In this document: piece after piece, positions 45,440 to 55,389 of the stretch
Position numbering within the stretch: position 1 is the first letter of the stretch
Layout: every line of letters begins with the position of its first letter
NCBI GenBank assembly: GCA_965261065.1
Contig: OZ253444.1
Location: 5,022,001 to 5,086,000, forward strand
Direction: 5' to 3'
From: JAKZVK01 sp965261065
GTDB taxonomy: Bacteria; Acidobacteriota; Terriglobia; Bryobacterales; UBA6623
Length of the DNA: 64,000 nucleotides
Program-made: the position numbers and the translations under genes
Notes under the pieces: generated by a model
Database searches by the model: none
Seen by the model: only the letters and a program-made list of their open reading frames with translations
Told to the model about the DNA's origin: nothing

Positions 45440-46839
45440 AACGTCCGGGCATGAAACTTTGGGGAGGCAGATTCGAGGCGGGTCCGGCGGAGTTGTTCGA
45501 GCAGTTTTCGGCTTCGCTCGACTTCGACCGGCGCTTGCTCGACGCCGACGTGCGAGGGTCGCAGGCTTTCGCCTCGGCGCTCGAGAAGGTGGGCATCCTC
45601 ACCGCGGATGAGCGTGACCGCATCCGCGCTGCCTTCGACGCCATTCTTGACGAGTCGGCCGAACCCGCGTTCTTCGATGGCGCGGATGACGAGGACATCC
45701 ATACCTTCGTTATCCGCAAGCTGAAAGAGAAGGCCGGCGACGTCGCCGACAAGATTCACACCGGCCGCAGCCGCAACGAACAGGTCGCGACCGATTTCCG
45801 CCTGTGGGTCAAGGCCGAGACGCGCGCGACGCAAGTACGGCTGGCTGATCTGATGCAGGCGCTGCTGGCCTTCGCGCGCCGCGAGCCGAGTGCGCTTCTG
45901 CCTGGCTACACACACATGCGGCGGGCGCAGCCGGTTCTGTGGTCGCATTACCTGCTGGCCTACTTCGAGATGTTTCACCGCGACTGGAGCCGTTTCGATG
46001 ACGTCTACCGCCGCGCCGACGTGCTGCCGCTGGGCAGCGGCGCGCTCGCCGGCAGCGGATTTGACTTCGACCGCCAAGCGATGGCCGATGAGTTGGGCTT
46101 CGGCGGGCTCTCGGCCAACTCGCTTGATGCGGTGTCGGACCGCGACTTTGCGCTCGACTTTCTCTACGCGGCGTCGGTGACGATGTTGCACTTGAGCCGG
46201 CTGTCGGAAGACTGGATTCTGTATTCGAGCGAAGAGTTCGGCTTCCTCGAGCTGGGCGACGAGGTTACGACCGGGTCAAGCCTCATGCCGCAGAAGAAGA
46301 ACCCCGATGCTTGTGAGTTGATACGAGGCAAATGCGGGCGTGTGACCGGCAACCTGACGGCGTTGATGATGACGATCAAGGGCCTGCCGCTGGCCTACAA
46401 TCGCGACCTGCAAGAGGACAAGGAGCCTGTCTTCGACACGGCCGATCACCTGGGCGGTTCGCTCGAGGTCATGCGGCTGACGGTTGACACGGCCAAGGTC
46501 CATCCCGAGGTCATGGAGCAGGCGGCGGATGCGAGTTGGGTGTCGGCGACGGCGCTGGCTGAGGCACTGTCGCGTAAGGGCGTGCCGTTTCACCGGGCGC
46601 ATCAGGTGGTCGGGGCGCTGGTGCTCGAGAGCGTTCGAGAGGGTAAGCAGCCCAAGGACTGGACGCTCGAAGAGCTGCAAGCGGTCGCGCCGGAGTTCGA
46701 CGCCGCCGCGGTTGAGTTGCTGACCGCCCGCCGTGCTCTGGCCAACCATGTTCCCAAAGGGGGAACCGCTCCCGAGGCCGTCAGCGAAGCGCTCGACGAG
46801 GCCGAACGGCGGCTTATCGAGGCTCGCAAAGTTCGGTGA
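45436..46839 (+). CDS. argH: Argininosuccinate lyase
   Basis: A 467-residue lyase that splits argininosuccinate into arginine and fumarate. The N-terminus MKLWGGRFE and the signature GSSLMPQKKNPDACELIRGK are typical; DKIHTGRSRNEQVATDFRLW carries other active-site residues. Its start overlaps the argG stop by 4 nt. The length and motifs are normal. Confidence 0.93.
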   Translation: MKRPGMKLWGGRFEAGPAELFEQFSASLDFDRRLLDADVRGSQAFASALEKVGILTADERDRIRAAFDAILDESAEPAFFDGADDEDIHTFVIRKLKEKAGDVADKIHTGRSRNEQVATDFRLWVKAETRATQVRLADLMQALLAFARREPSALLPGYTHMRRAQPVLWSHYLLAYFEMFHRDWSRFDDVYRRADVLPLGSGALAGSGFDFDRQAMADELGFGGLSANSLDAVSDRDFALDFLYAASVTMLHLSRLSEDWILYSSEEFGFLELGDEVTTGSSLMPQKKNPDACELIRGKCGRVTGNLTALMMTIKGLPLAYNRDLQEDKEPVFDTADHLGGSLEVMRLTVDTAKVHPEVMEQAADASWVSATALAEALSRKGVPFHRAHQVVGALVLESVREGKQPKDWTLEELQAVAPEFDAAAVELLTARRALANHVPKGGTAPEAVSEALDEAERRLIEARKVR

Positions 46840-46850
46840 CCTTGGAAGAC

Positions 46851-46877
46851 GGGCACGGCATGCCGTGCCCATACATT
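46851..46877. repeat. REP-like palindrome, copy 4
   Basis: GGGCACGGCATGCCGTGCCC, a perfect palindrome, then ATACATT. It lies 12 bp after the argH stop codon and before argR. Confidence 0.6.
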
Positions 46878-46950
46878 TGAACACGGGTCCTGGCAGCATC
46901 ATTCGCGGGAGTCAGCAAGACGTTGAGGTAGGGGAGTTGGGGGAGCCGCG

Positions 46951-47394
46951 ATGAACAAGGCCTTCCGGCAGGCGCAGATCGCGAAGCTGGTTCGAGCCGG
47001 CAAGATCCGTACGCAGGACGAGCTGGCCGCCGGGCTGGCTGCGCTCGACATCGAGGCGACGCAGGCCACGCTCTCGCGCGACATTCGTGAGTTGGGAATC
47101 ATCAAGACGCCTGAGGGTTATCGCCAGCGCGATACGGTGGCGGAGTCCGGGTCGCACCGCGAAGACGTGCAGCGCGTCCTTCAGGAATTCCTGCGCGACA
47201 TCGACGTGGCGCGGAACCTGGTGGTGCTCACGACCGACCCCGGCGGCGCCATGGCCGTCGCGAAGGTCCTCGATACCGAGGGGGACCTAGGCATTGTCGG
47301 CACCGTGGCCGGCGACGACACGATCTTCGCGGCGACGCGAAGCTCCGCGGCCGCCGAGACGCTTCGTGACGAGTTGCTGGCGTTGTGGCGCTGA
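46951..47394 (+). CDS. argR: Arginine repressor
   Basis: A 147-residue ArgR/AhrC-type regulator. The N-terminal winged helix contains EATQATLSRDIRELGIIKT, with the Ser-Arg pair that reads the ARG box. The C-terminal oligomerisation and arginine-binding domain has GTVAGDDTIFAA. GGGGGAG precedes the ATG. It is placed with the genes it presumably controls and would act on the candidate boxes before argF. Confidence 0.9.
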   Translation: MNKAFRQAQIAKLVRAGKIRTQDELAAGLAALDIEATQATLSRDIRELGIIKTPEGYRQRDTVAESGSHREDVQRVLQEFLRDIDVARNLVVLTTDPGGAMAVAKVLDTEGDLGIVGTVAGDDTIFAATRSSAAAETLRDELLALWR

Positions 47395-47712
47395 GCAACG
47401 TGGCGCGGAAGCTCTGGTTTTACCGACGGTCGGGCCGGCATGTAGCGTAAGGCCCCAGCCTTGCCGAGTCTCGATTCTTCGAGACTCAGGATGGCAAGCG
47501 ATCGAGCAGCGGCAATGATCCGCGGGCCTGAGAACCGAAGAATCGGTCCTCGGCAAGCCTAGGGGCTTACGCCACACCAGCGCCGACCTGTTGCTTTGCG
47601 GTTGAAGACGTTGCTCGTTACTCCGTAGCCACATCCACGCACTGACACTCAAGTGGAAGCCGCGGGAGGCGTCAAGGCAGGTGCATGCCGGTCGTCTGGG
47701 CCGTGGCCGAGG
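47395..47712. other. Intergenic region with long inverted repeat
   Basis: A 318-nt gap between convergent argR and the giant surface-protein gene. Most of it is the 128-nt inverted-repeat element described next; no gene is seen. Confidence 0.5.
47445..47572. repeat. 128-nt imperfect inverted repeat (hairpin element)
   Basis: The outer arms GCGTAAGGCCCCAGCCTTGC (47445 onward) and CAAGCCTAGGGGCTTACGC (to 47572) pair with about 4 mismatches over 24 nt, and inner arms GATTCTTCGAGACTCAGG and CCTGAGAACCGAAGAATC also pair. The whole forms one long stem. It lies between two convergent genes and may act as a bidirectional terminator or be a MITE-like element; no target duplication is obvious. Confidence 0.55.
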
Positions 47713-50700
47713 TCACGGAGCCGTGACCGTGGTGGTGATCATGACCATCACCGGGTCGGCGTTAGAGGCGTCGGCGCTGACGGTGTTGGGTATGTCGGTG
47801 GCGATGACAAGGTCGTCCGCGGCCGCCGAGGCCACCGGGAGGCCCATGACCGTCAAGTCCGTGGTGGTGTTGGGGAAGGTTCCCGCCAGCGGCGTCAAGG
47901 GGAGCAGCAGATCGACCGTGAAGGTGCAGTCACCGCCCGGCAGTAGATTGCCGCCGCTAAACGAGAGCTCGAATGGTGATGATTCGACAATCGAGGAGCC
48001 TGCCGCACACGGGACGGACGGCAAGCCGGTCACGGTGAGGCTGGCGAGCGTGGCGGTGAGATCGTCGAAAAACTCAAGGTCCGATACTCCCGTGCCGGTA
48101 TCCAGATTCTCGATGGTGAACTCCAGCGTCACGGTGCCGCCGGCTTGGGCGGTGCCTCCCGGTGGGACGGGGACGATGAACATCTTGCTGAACGTCAGTG
48201 TCTGGATGAGCAGGTCGTCGCTCGCGGCGTCTCCCACCACGGAGAGAGGGCCGACGAGACCGGTGACGGTGCTCGTCGTGTTCGTGGCGGTGGGTCCTGT
48301 CGCGGCCATCGGAACGTCGAGGGTGACACTGAACGTACACGTTGCGCTCGAAGCCAGCATGCCGCCCGCAAGGGTGAGCTCGCCAGTCATGAAAGTCAGC
48401 GTGGAGCCGGGGCCGCAGAAGCCGTCCGCCGGCAGCCCGCCCGCGGCCGGGGCGAGGCCCGCGAGGGCGGCTTCGAGGTCGTCGGTGAACTCGATGTCGG
48501 TGATCGTGCCGCCGGGGGCGACGGGGTCGTCGGTAAAGGACTTGGTGAGCGACAGCAGGTCGGAAGAGACGATGAGATCGTCCGTCGCCGGGTCAAGGGC
48601 GACCGGACTCCCCCCGAGGAGCGCGAAGTTCATTTCTGTCGTGTTGGTGTAGGTGTCGGATGCGGCACCAGGCGGAACGTCGAGGGTGAGGCTGAAGGTG
48701 CACATCTCCCCCGCCAGGAGGTTCCCGCCCGTGAAGCTGAGGGAGGTGGTGCCGGTGATGTCGCCGTCGCCGCAGATGTCCGTCAAGGTCCCGCTGGTCG
48801 ATGCGAGGCCAGGGAGCGCAGGGGACAGCCCGCCTCCAGATAGTCCCAGGTTGTCGGTGAACATGATGCTGGTGGCGTCGTCGGGGCTTTGGTTCTCGAG
48901 CGTGAACTCGAGCGTCACCGTGCCGCCCGGGATGACCGGATCGCCGGTGAAAGATTTGCTCAGGGTTAGACCCACGATTTCGAGATCGTCGGAGGCGGGG
49001 TTCTCCGTTCCCGTAACGCCCAGCACCGTGGCCACCACGCTGCTGGTGGTGTTGGTGTGGGGGCCGGCGGTCGCGCCGGCCGGCACGTCGAGCGTGACGC
49101 TGAAAGTGCAGACGTCCCCGGGCATCAGCGTGGCGCCGGAGAACGTCAGCAGGGTATCGCCGGCCAGGGTGCCGTTGCCGGCAGGGCACAGGCCGCTGAG
49201 CGGCAACTGACCTGCTGATGCCGCGAGCCCTGATATGGCTCCGGCCAGATTGTCGGTGAACGTGACGCCGGTAGCGTCGCCCGGGGCACGGGCGTCGTGG
49301 GTGAGGGTGAACTCAAGCGTGACCGTGCCGCCGGGGACCACGGGGTCGTCGGTGAACTCCTTCAGCAACATCGGCGGGGCGACGACGTCTAAGTCGTCCG
49401 TCGCCGGGTCGCCCGTATACGTCACGCCGTCAACCATCGCGGTAATGGGGCCCGTCGTGTTGGGGTAGGTACCGGTAGGAGCACCAACGAGGACGTCGAG
49501 GATGATGGAAAACGTACAGGAATCTCCAGCCATCCCCGCCGGCGCCAAGCTGCCGTCCGAAACCGCGAGCTTGGCGAGTATTGCAGAGTCGGGCGGTAGG
49601 AGGTTGATCAGCGGGGTGAAAGTGGCGGTCGCGCCGCCGCAGAAACTCCCCGGTGGGGGGATTGCACCCATGGAAGTCGCGGTTTGCAAGATAACGTCAA
49701 ATTCGTCCTCAAACGCGATGTCGGTCGCCGTCGAGGTGGGGCTCGTATTCGTGATGGTGAACTCGAGAGTCACCGTGTCGCCGGCTCCCACCGGGTCGTC
49801 GGTGAACTCCTTGGTCAGCATCGGCGAGGGCTGGACGAAGAGATCATCGGAGGCGGCGCTGCCGGTCTCCGGCGAGCCGCCGATGTCACCGGTGATCGTG
49901 CTGGTCGTGTTGGTGTGAATTCCGACCGGGGCGCCCAGCGGTACCGCCAAATCCACGGTGAAGGTGCAGGAGCCTTCCAGGGCTAGGGTGGCGCCGGAGA
50001 ACGTCAGAAACGTATTGCCGACCGTGCCGACCAGGCTGCCGTTGCCGGCAGGACACAGGCCGGTGAGCGGCAGGCCGAGCGCTGTGATGTCCGGCGTGCC
50101 TGGAAGGATCAAGGCCAGATCGTCGGTGAACATGATGCCCGTGGCGGAGTCAAAGCGGTCGAAGTTGTTGATGGTGAACTGCAGCGTGACCGTGCCGCCG
50201 GGCGGGACGGGGTCGTCCGTGAATGACTTGATCAGGCTGAGGGTGTCGACCGTGACGTCGAGGGTGGCGCTCGCCTTGCCGCTGCCGACGAAATCAGCAA
50301 GCAGCTCGTTCGTCAAGTTGTCGAGCATGCCGTCGCCGGTTCCCACCACATCAACGGTGACCGTGCAGGTCGCCCCGATTGGCAGTACCTCAAAACCTGC
50401 CACCAAGTTAGTACCGTTGGCGTCGAGGGTGATGACGCTGGTTCCGGGGGCGGCGGTGATCGTGGTGTCAGGCGCGCCTGCGCTGATGCAGTCGGTGGCG
50501 GCGTTGGCAGGGTTGGCGACGAGCATCCCGGTGGGCAGGTTGTCGGTGAAGTACAGGTTGCCCACCCGCGAGGCGTTGGCGGTGTTGTCGATGGCGAACG
50601 TCAGGGTGCTCCTGGTGCCGAGCGGGACGCTGGACGGCGAAAAGCTCTTGGAGAACCCGGGCAGTGTGGTCACGACGGTCAGGTCCGCCGTAGCGGTGGG

Positions 50701-51228
50701 GGGGTCGCCTGGTGCGGGGGTGGAGGTTATGCCCCCGGACGTGTTCGTGTGGGTGCCCGCCGTGCTGGCGGTCACGTCAACGGTGACTGTGCACGTCTCG
50801 CCGCCTCCCAGCTCGCCATCGCTAAAGGTGATCGTGCCACCCCCGGCTGGAGCAGTAACGACACCGTCGTCACAGGTCGTGGAGGCGTTTGCCGGCGTGG
50901 CGATGACCACAGCGCCCGGCATAGTAGGCAGAATATCTGTGAAGGCGAGGTCGATGAAGGGCAGCGGGTCGTTGTTGGTGATGGTGAACGTGAGCGTGGA
51001 GACCGATCCGGGGCCGATCGTGGACGGAGCGAAAGACTTAGTGAACGTCAGCGGTACCGGTCCATTTCCTTTCTGGACAGCCGGCGTTTGGGCCCCTGCC
51101 ACGGACGCCACAAGCGCGCCAACCAACAGGAGACCGATGCGGAATCCGCCAAAGCGGGTGTTCGCGATTCTCTGCACGGGATGTAACTCTTGGCGCCCTT
51201 TGCGTTCGGTGGAGAATCGTTGTTTCAT
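47713..51228 (-). CDS. Giant secreted DUF11/DUF7933-like repeat protein
   Basis: A 1171-residue exported protein. A signal peptide (GFRIGLLLVGALVASVAGAQ) is followed by about nine Ig-like repeats of roughly 115-125 residues. Each has the pattern LTKSFTDDPVxPGGTVTLEF, xFTDNL, GxLxxGxxCTFSVTLDVPxG and TNTTSxVxG, ending PATDDL. Such repeats are found in surface and adhesion proteins. The ATG at 51228 is chosen because AGGAGAACAGTA precedes it; an ATG at 51249 overlaps the upstream stop as ATGA, so coupling is likely. No sortase, PEP-CTERM or OmpA anchor is seen at the end. Confidence 0.78.
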   Translation of the reverse strand: MKQRFSTERKGRQELHPVQRIANTRFGGFRIGLLLVGALVASVAGAQTPAVQKGNGPVPLTFTKSFAPSTIGPGSVSTLTFTITNNDPLPFIDLAFTDILPTMPGAVVIATPANASTTCDDGVVTAPAGGGTITFSDGELGGGETCTVTVDVTASTAGTHTNTSGGITSTPAPGDPPTATADLTVVTTLPGFSKSFSPSSVPLGTRSTLTFAIDNTANASRVGNLYFTDNLPTGMLVANPANAATDCISAGAPDTTITAAPGTSVITLDANGTNLVAGFEVLPIGATCTVTVDVVGTGDGMLDNLTNELLADFVGSGKASATLDVTVDTLSLIKSFTDDPVPPGGTVTLQFTINNFDRFDSATGIMFTDDLALILPGTPDITALGLPLTGLCPAGNGSLVGTVGNTFLTFSGATLALEGSCTFTVDLAVPLGAPVGIHTNTTSTITGDIGGSPETGSAASDDLFVQPSPMLTKEFTDDPVGAGDTVTLEFTITNTSPTSTATDIAFEDEFDVILQTATSMGAIPPPGSFCGGATATFTPLINLLPPDSAILAKLAVSDGSLAPAGMAGDSCTFSIILDVLVGAPTGTYPNTTGPITAMVDGVTYTGDPATDDLDVVAPPMLLKEFTDDPVVPGGTVTLEFTLTHDARAPGDATGVTFTDNLAGAISGLAASAGQLPLSGLCPAGNGTLAGDTLLTFSGATLMPGDVCTFSVTLDVPAGATAGPHTNTTSSVVATVLGVTGTENPASDDLEIVGLTLSKSFTGDPVIPGGTVTLEFTLENQSPDDATSIMFTDNLGLSGGGLSPALPGLASTSGTLTDICGDGDITGTTSLSFTGGNLLAGEMCTFSLTLDVPPGAASDTYTNTTEMNFALLGGSPVALDPATDDLIVSSDLLSLTKSFTDDPVAPGGTITDIEFTDDLEAALAGLAPAAGGLPADGFCGPGSTLTFMTGELTLAGGMLASSATCTFSVTLDVPMAATGPTATNTTSTVTGLVGPLSVVGDAASDDLLIQTLTFSKMFIVPVPPGGTAQAGGTVTLEFTIENLDTGTGVSDLEFFDDLTATLASLTVTGLPSVPCAAGSSIVESSPFELSFSGGNLLPGGDCTFTVDLLLPLTPLAGTFPNTTTDLTVMGLPVASAAADDLVIATDIPNTVSADASNADPVMVMITTTVTAP

Positions 51229-54200
51229 TACTGTTCTCCTGATCCTCATGGCGCGATCATCACGGCTATCGTGAACGAGGCCATCCCGCCGGCTGCAATG
51301 GTCGGGGTGGTACAGGTAACGGTCTGCCCCACCGCCGCGCAGGTCGGGCTCGATGAACCGAGTACGAAAATGAGCCGCGGGTCGAGTACGTCGGTGACGA
51401 CGACATCGCTGGCGTTAGAGGGACCGGTCGCCGTGACCGTGACGAGATAGGCATCCAGCGTACCGGCCACGAACAGGCCCACTGGCGCCTTCATTACCCC
51501 CAGCGTCACGTCAAACACGATGGGGTTGTTCGTCGTGGCGGTATCGTTGGCCGCGTTGGGGTCGGTCTCGGCGCCGCTGACCGTCGCGCTGTTGACGATG
51601 TTGGCCGTCGCGGCCGAGCTGACGTCGAACGTCACCGTACAAGTATTGATCGCTCCGGCGGCGAGGGCTCCCACGGTCCAAGTGAACATGTTCCCGGAGG
51701 GGGTCGATCCGCAGGTGTTGCTTGAGTGAGTCAGGTCGGCCGGGAAGGTGTCGACGACCGTGGAACCGGTCGAGTCGCTGGGGCCGTTGTTGGTGACCTT
51801 CAAGGTGTAGACGAGGGTGCCGCCGGCCGTCACGCTGGCGGTCGCCGGGGTCTTCTCCATCTGAAGATCGGTCTCCTCCGGCTTAACTTTGGTTGTCTCG
51901 AAGACAAAGTCGTCAGCGGTGTCAGTCAAAGATGTCGACGACGCCACGATGGCCTCGTTGGTAATGGTCCCCGATATGAACGGATCGACATCGACGGTGA
52001 TCGTGTACTGCTTGGAGGCGCCCTTGGGAATGGCGCCCAGAGTGCAGGTGGGCACACCGCCGAGCCCTTCGGCGCAGCCGGTTGTCGCGGCGTTGGAAAC
52101 TCCGGCCGGGAGAGTGTCGGTGACGACGACATTCTCAGCGTCGTTCAGGCCATTGTTCGTGACGGTGATGGTATAGGTGAGCTGTTCCCCGGCAATCACC
52201 GGATCGGGGCTGTCGCTCTTGGTGATCGTCAGGTCGGTTTGGAACCCGGATGTGACCTCAACCGTCACCATGCCGGTGTCGACCGTCTTGGCGTTGCCGC
52301 TGGTGTCGCTGATGGTGTACTGGAAGCTGTCGGTGCCAACGAAATCGGTGTTGGGCGTGTAAGTAACGAGGGCGCCGTCGGTCGTGGCCGTGCCGTTGCT
52401 GGGTGTCGACACCGCGCTGATGACCAACACGTCACCGTCGGGATCGATATCGTTCGCGAGGACATCGATCACCTTGGGGGTATTGGCCGTGGCGGAGACG
52501 GCGTCGTCGACGGCCTGGGGCGGATCGGGAACGGGCTTGACCGTGATGTCGACGGTCGCGGCCGCCGTTTGTTCGCCAGGCTCGGCCACCTGGAAGTCGA
52601 AGCTGTCGTTGCCGTTGAAGTTGAGGACTGGCGAGTAGGTGACATCGGCGGAGCCCGGGCCGGTGGGGTTGAGGATGCTGAGGGTGCCGTTGGTCGGGGC
52701 TCTCGTGATCGTGAAGGTGAGCGGGTCGCCTTCCGGGTCGGAGCCGGTGAGCGTAATCGGCAGCGGCGTCTCCTCGTCGGTCATCACGGCTTGCGGATTG
52801 GCGATGGGCCTCCCCGCGGGGTCATCGGTGATGGCGATGGTGACTGCGGGTTCGCCGGCCCCCTTTTCGGGTTCAAGCCCCGTTTCAGGTTCAAGGCTTT
52901 CGGGTTCGAGCGCGCCGGTACTGCCGACGCCGCCGATGATGATGACGATGGTTACGGCGTCGCCGACGGGGGTGCCGGCGACGATCTCGATGTTGATCTG
53001 CAGCAGTCCCGAGAAGCCCGGCGCGCCGCCGATGTAGAGAATCGTCTGCTCGACCCCGCCGATGAGCACCCGTGCTTCGGCGTTCGGGACCGGCAGGGCG
53101 TTCTCATCCACCGGCACGCCGGTTTGGCCCGGGGGGGTGGTTTGGCCTTCGCCGGTGCCATACAGCGTGATGACCTGTCCCGGTCCGAAGGGGTTCTCGG
53201 CAGAGTTGAGCGTGCCGTCGGGGAACAGTACGGCGATCACTTGCCCGATGCCGTTTTCCAGCGTGAACAAGCCCGGCGCCGTGTCGGCTACGTCGATCGT
53301 GACGATGTTCGACGCCACGTCATCGACGATCACCTGCACCGTGACCTCGGTGGCGCCGTCGATCTCGTACGGCACTTGGCCGTTGACCTGGTTCCTGCCG
53401 ACGAAGTACTCCGGCGACGGGATGCCGTTGATCAGCAACTGCACGCCGGCCACCAGCGTCGGCACGTTGCCCTGCTCGTCGAGTGTGCTGTTGACGCCCG
53501 GGTCGGGGCCGAGGTCGATGCCGAAGACGGAGATGATTTCGCCCGGCGAGACTGGTCCGCCGACGAAGGTCGCCGCGTTGACGATGCCTTCGACCGTGAT
53601 GCTCGGGCCGGTGATGCGGATTTTCACGATGAAGGCGTCGAAGCCGCCATTCAACGTCAGGTCGGGGCCGACGGTGACGGGGGAAGGTGGCGGCGGTCGA
53701 GCCGGTGATGCCCGCGATAAACACCGCGCCGTCGGGGCCGATGGCGATGCCGCGGCCTCTGTCGGTGACGTCACCGCCGATGAAGCCCGCGTAAGTAAGC
53801 GTCGAGCCCGCCGGGTTGATCTGTGCGACGTAGGCGTCCTGGACGCCGCCGAAGACCGCGCGGTCGTCGCCGCCGGTGACCGGGAACGTTGCTTCAGACG
53901 ACCGCGTCCCGCCGGTGATGTGGGCGTTGCCGTTGGAGTCGAGCGCGACGGCGTCGCCCGAGTCGATCATGTCGCCGCCGACATAGCCCGCATAGACGAG
54001 CGTCGTGCCGGTGCCGTCAACCTTCGCGGCGAAAGCGTCTTGCACGCCGTTAAAGGTCAGGTCGGGTCCACGCGCGGCAGGGAAGCTCGCCTCGGTCGAA
54101 CGGGTGTCGCCCGCGATGTGCGCCTCGCCGGCGGCGTTGACCGCAATGCCGTTGCCGGCGTCGGCCAGGTTGCCGCCGATGTAGCCAGCGTAGTCGAACA

Positions 54201-55389
54201 CGGTGCCGTCGGCGCGCAGCTTTGCGACGAAGGCGTCGCTGGTGCCGCCGTTGTAAGTCAGGTCGGGTCCGACGGTGACCGGAAAGGTGGCCTGTCCCGA
54301 GCTAGTTGCGCCGGTGAGGAAGATTTCGTGGTCGCTCGAGATCGCGATGTCGTTGCCCCAGTCGTTGCCGTCGCCGCCGAAGTAGCCCGCGAAGACGAGC
54401 GCCGTACCCGCGGGGTTGACCTTCGCCACGAAGGCGTCGACCCCGCCGTTGGCCGTAACGTCGGGTCCGACGAGGACCGGGAAGCTGAGCTCGCCCGACA
54501 GGGTCTGGCCGGTGACATAGGCGTTGCCGTCAGCGTCGACCGCGATGCCGTGGCCGCTATCGAGCGAGTCGTCGCCGATGTAACCCGCGTACAGCAACGC
54601 CGTGCCCGCGGCGTTGATCTTGGCGACGAAGGCGTCTCGATCGCCGTTGTAGGTCAGGTCGGGGCAGATGGCGGTCGGGAACGTGGTGGCGCTCGACGAT
54701 GTCTCGCCCGTGATGTAGGCGTTGCCCGCGGCGTCGATCGCGATCGACTCGCCCGCGTCGGGTTTGCTCCCGCCGATGTAGCCTGCGTACACGAGCCCGG
54801 TGCCGGTGGCGTTCACCTTGGCGACGAAGGCGTCGGTGTCACCGTTGAAGCTCAGGTCGGGTCCAACGGTGGTCGGGAAGCCGGCGGTGCCCGCTGTCTC
54901 GCCCGTGACGTAGGCGTTGCCGGCGGTATCGACCGCGACATCATGGCCGGTGTCGAAGCTCGTCCCGCCGATGTAGCCCGCATAGATCAGGACCGAGGGA
55001 TCGATGATCAGAGGCAGGCTGGGATCGTAATCGCCGAGTTCGAAGCTGTAGGCGATGTGTTCACTGGTGTCGGACCGTTCGAGCTGGTAAGCCGCGGGAA
55101 CCGGTGTCGCGCGTCCATCGCGTTGTTGAAAAACGTAGGGCTTGTCGTCGCGGAAGCTCCCCAGCGGCGTTGAAACCTCGAGTTGTCCGGCGTCGTTGAG
55201 TACAACGGCGGCTCCGCGATAGGCGAGACGAATCTGCGTCAGGTCCGCGCCGGGGTGAACCACGAACTGGTACTTGAGGCGGTTCACGGTCCCCGAGTAG
55301 GTTAGGTCGATGCCCGGCCACAGGTTCCGGTAGGTAACGTTGCTGAAGGTGGAGATCCCGGTTTGATTGGTACCGGCCGGACCTTTGAA

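Noticed and set aside
51726..55173. Plus-strand frames of 660 and 703 codons opposite the giant surface gene
   Set aside because: Antisense of a repetitive coding region; Gly/Arg/Val/Asp-rich without domains, while the minus strand shows clear domain families.
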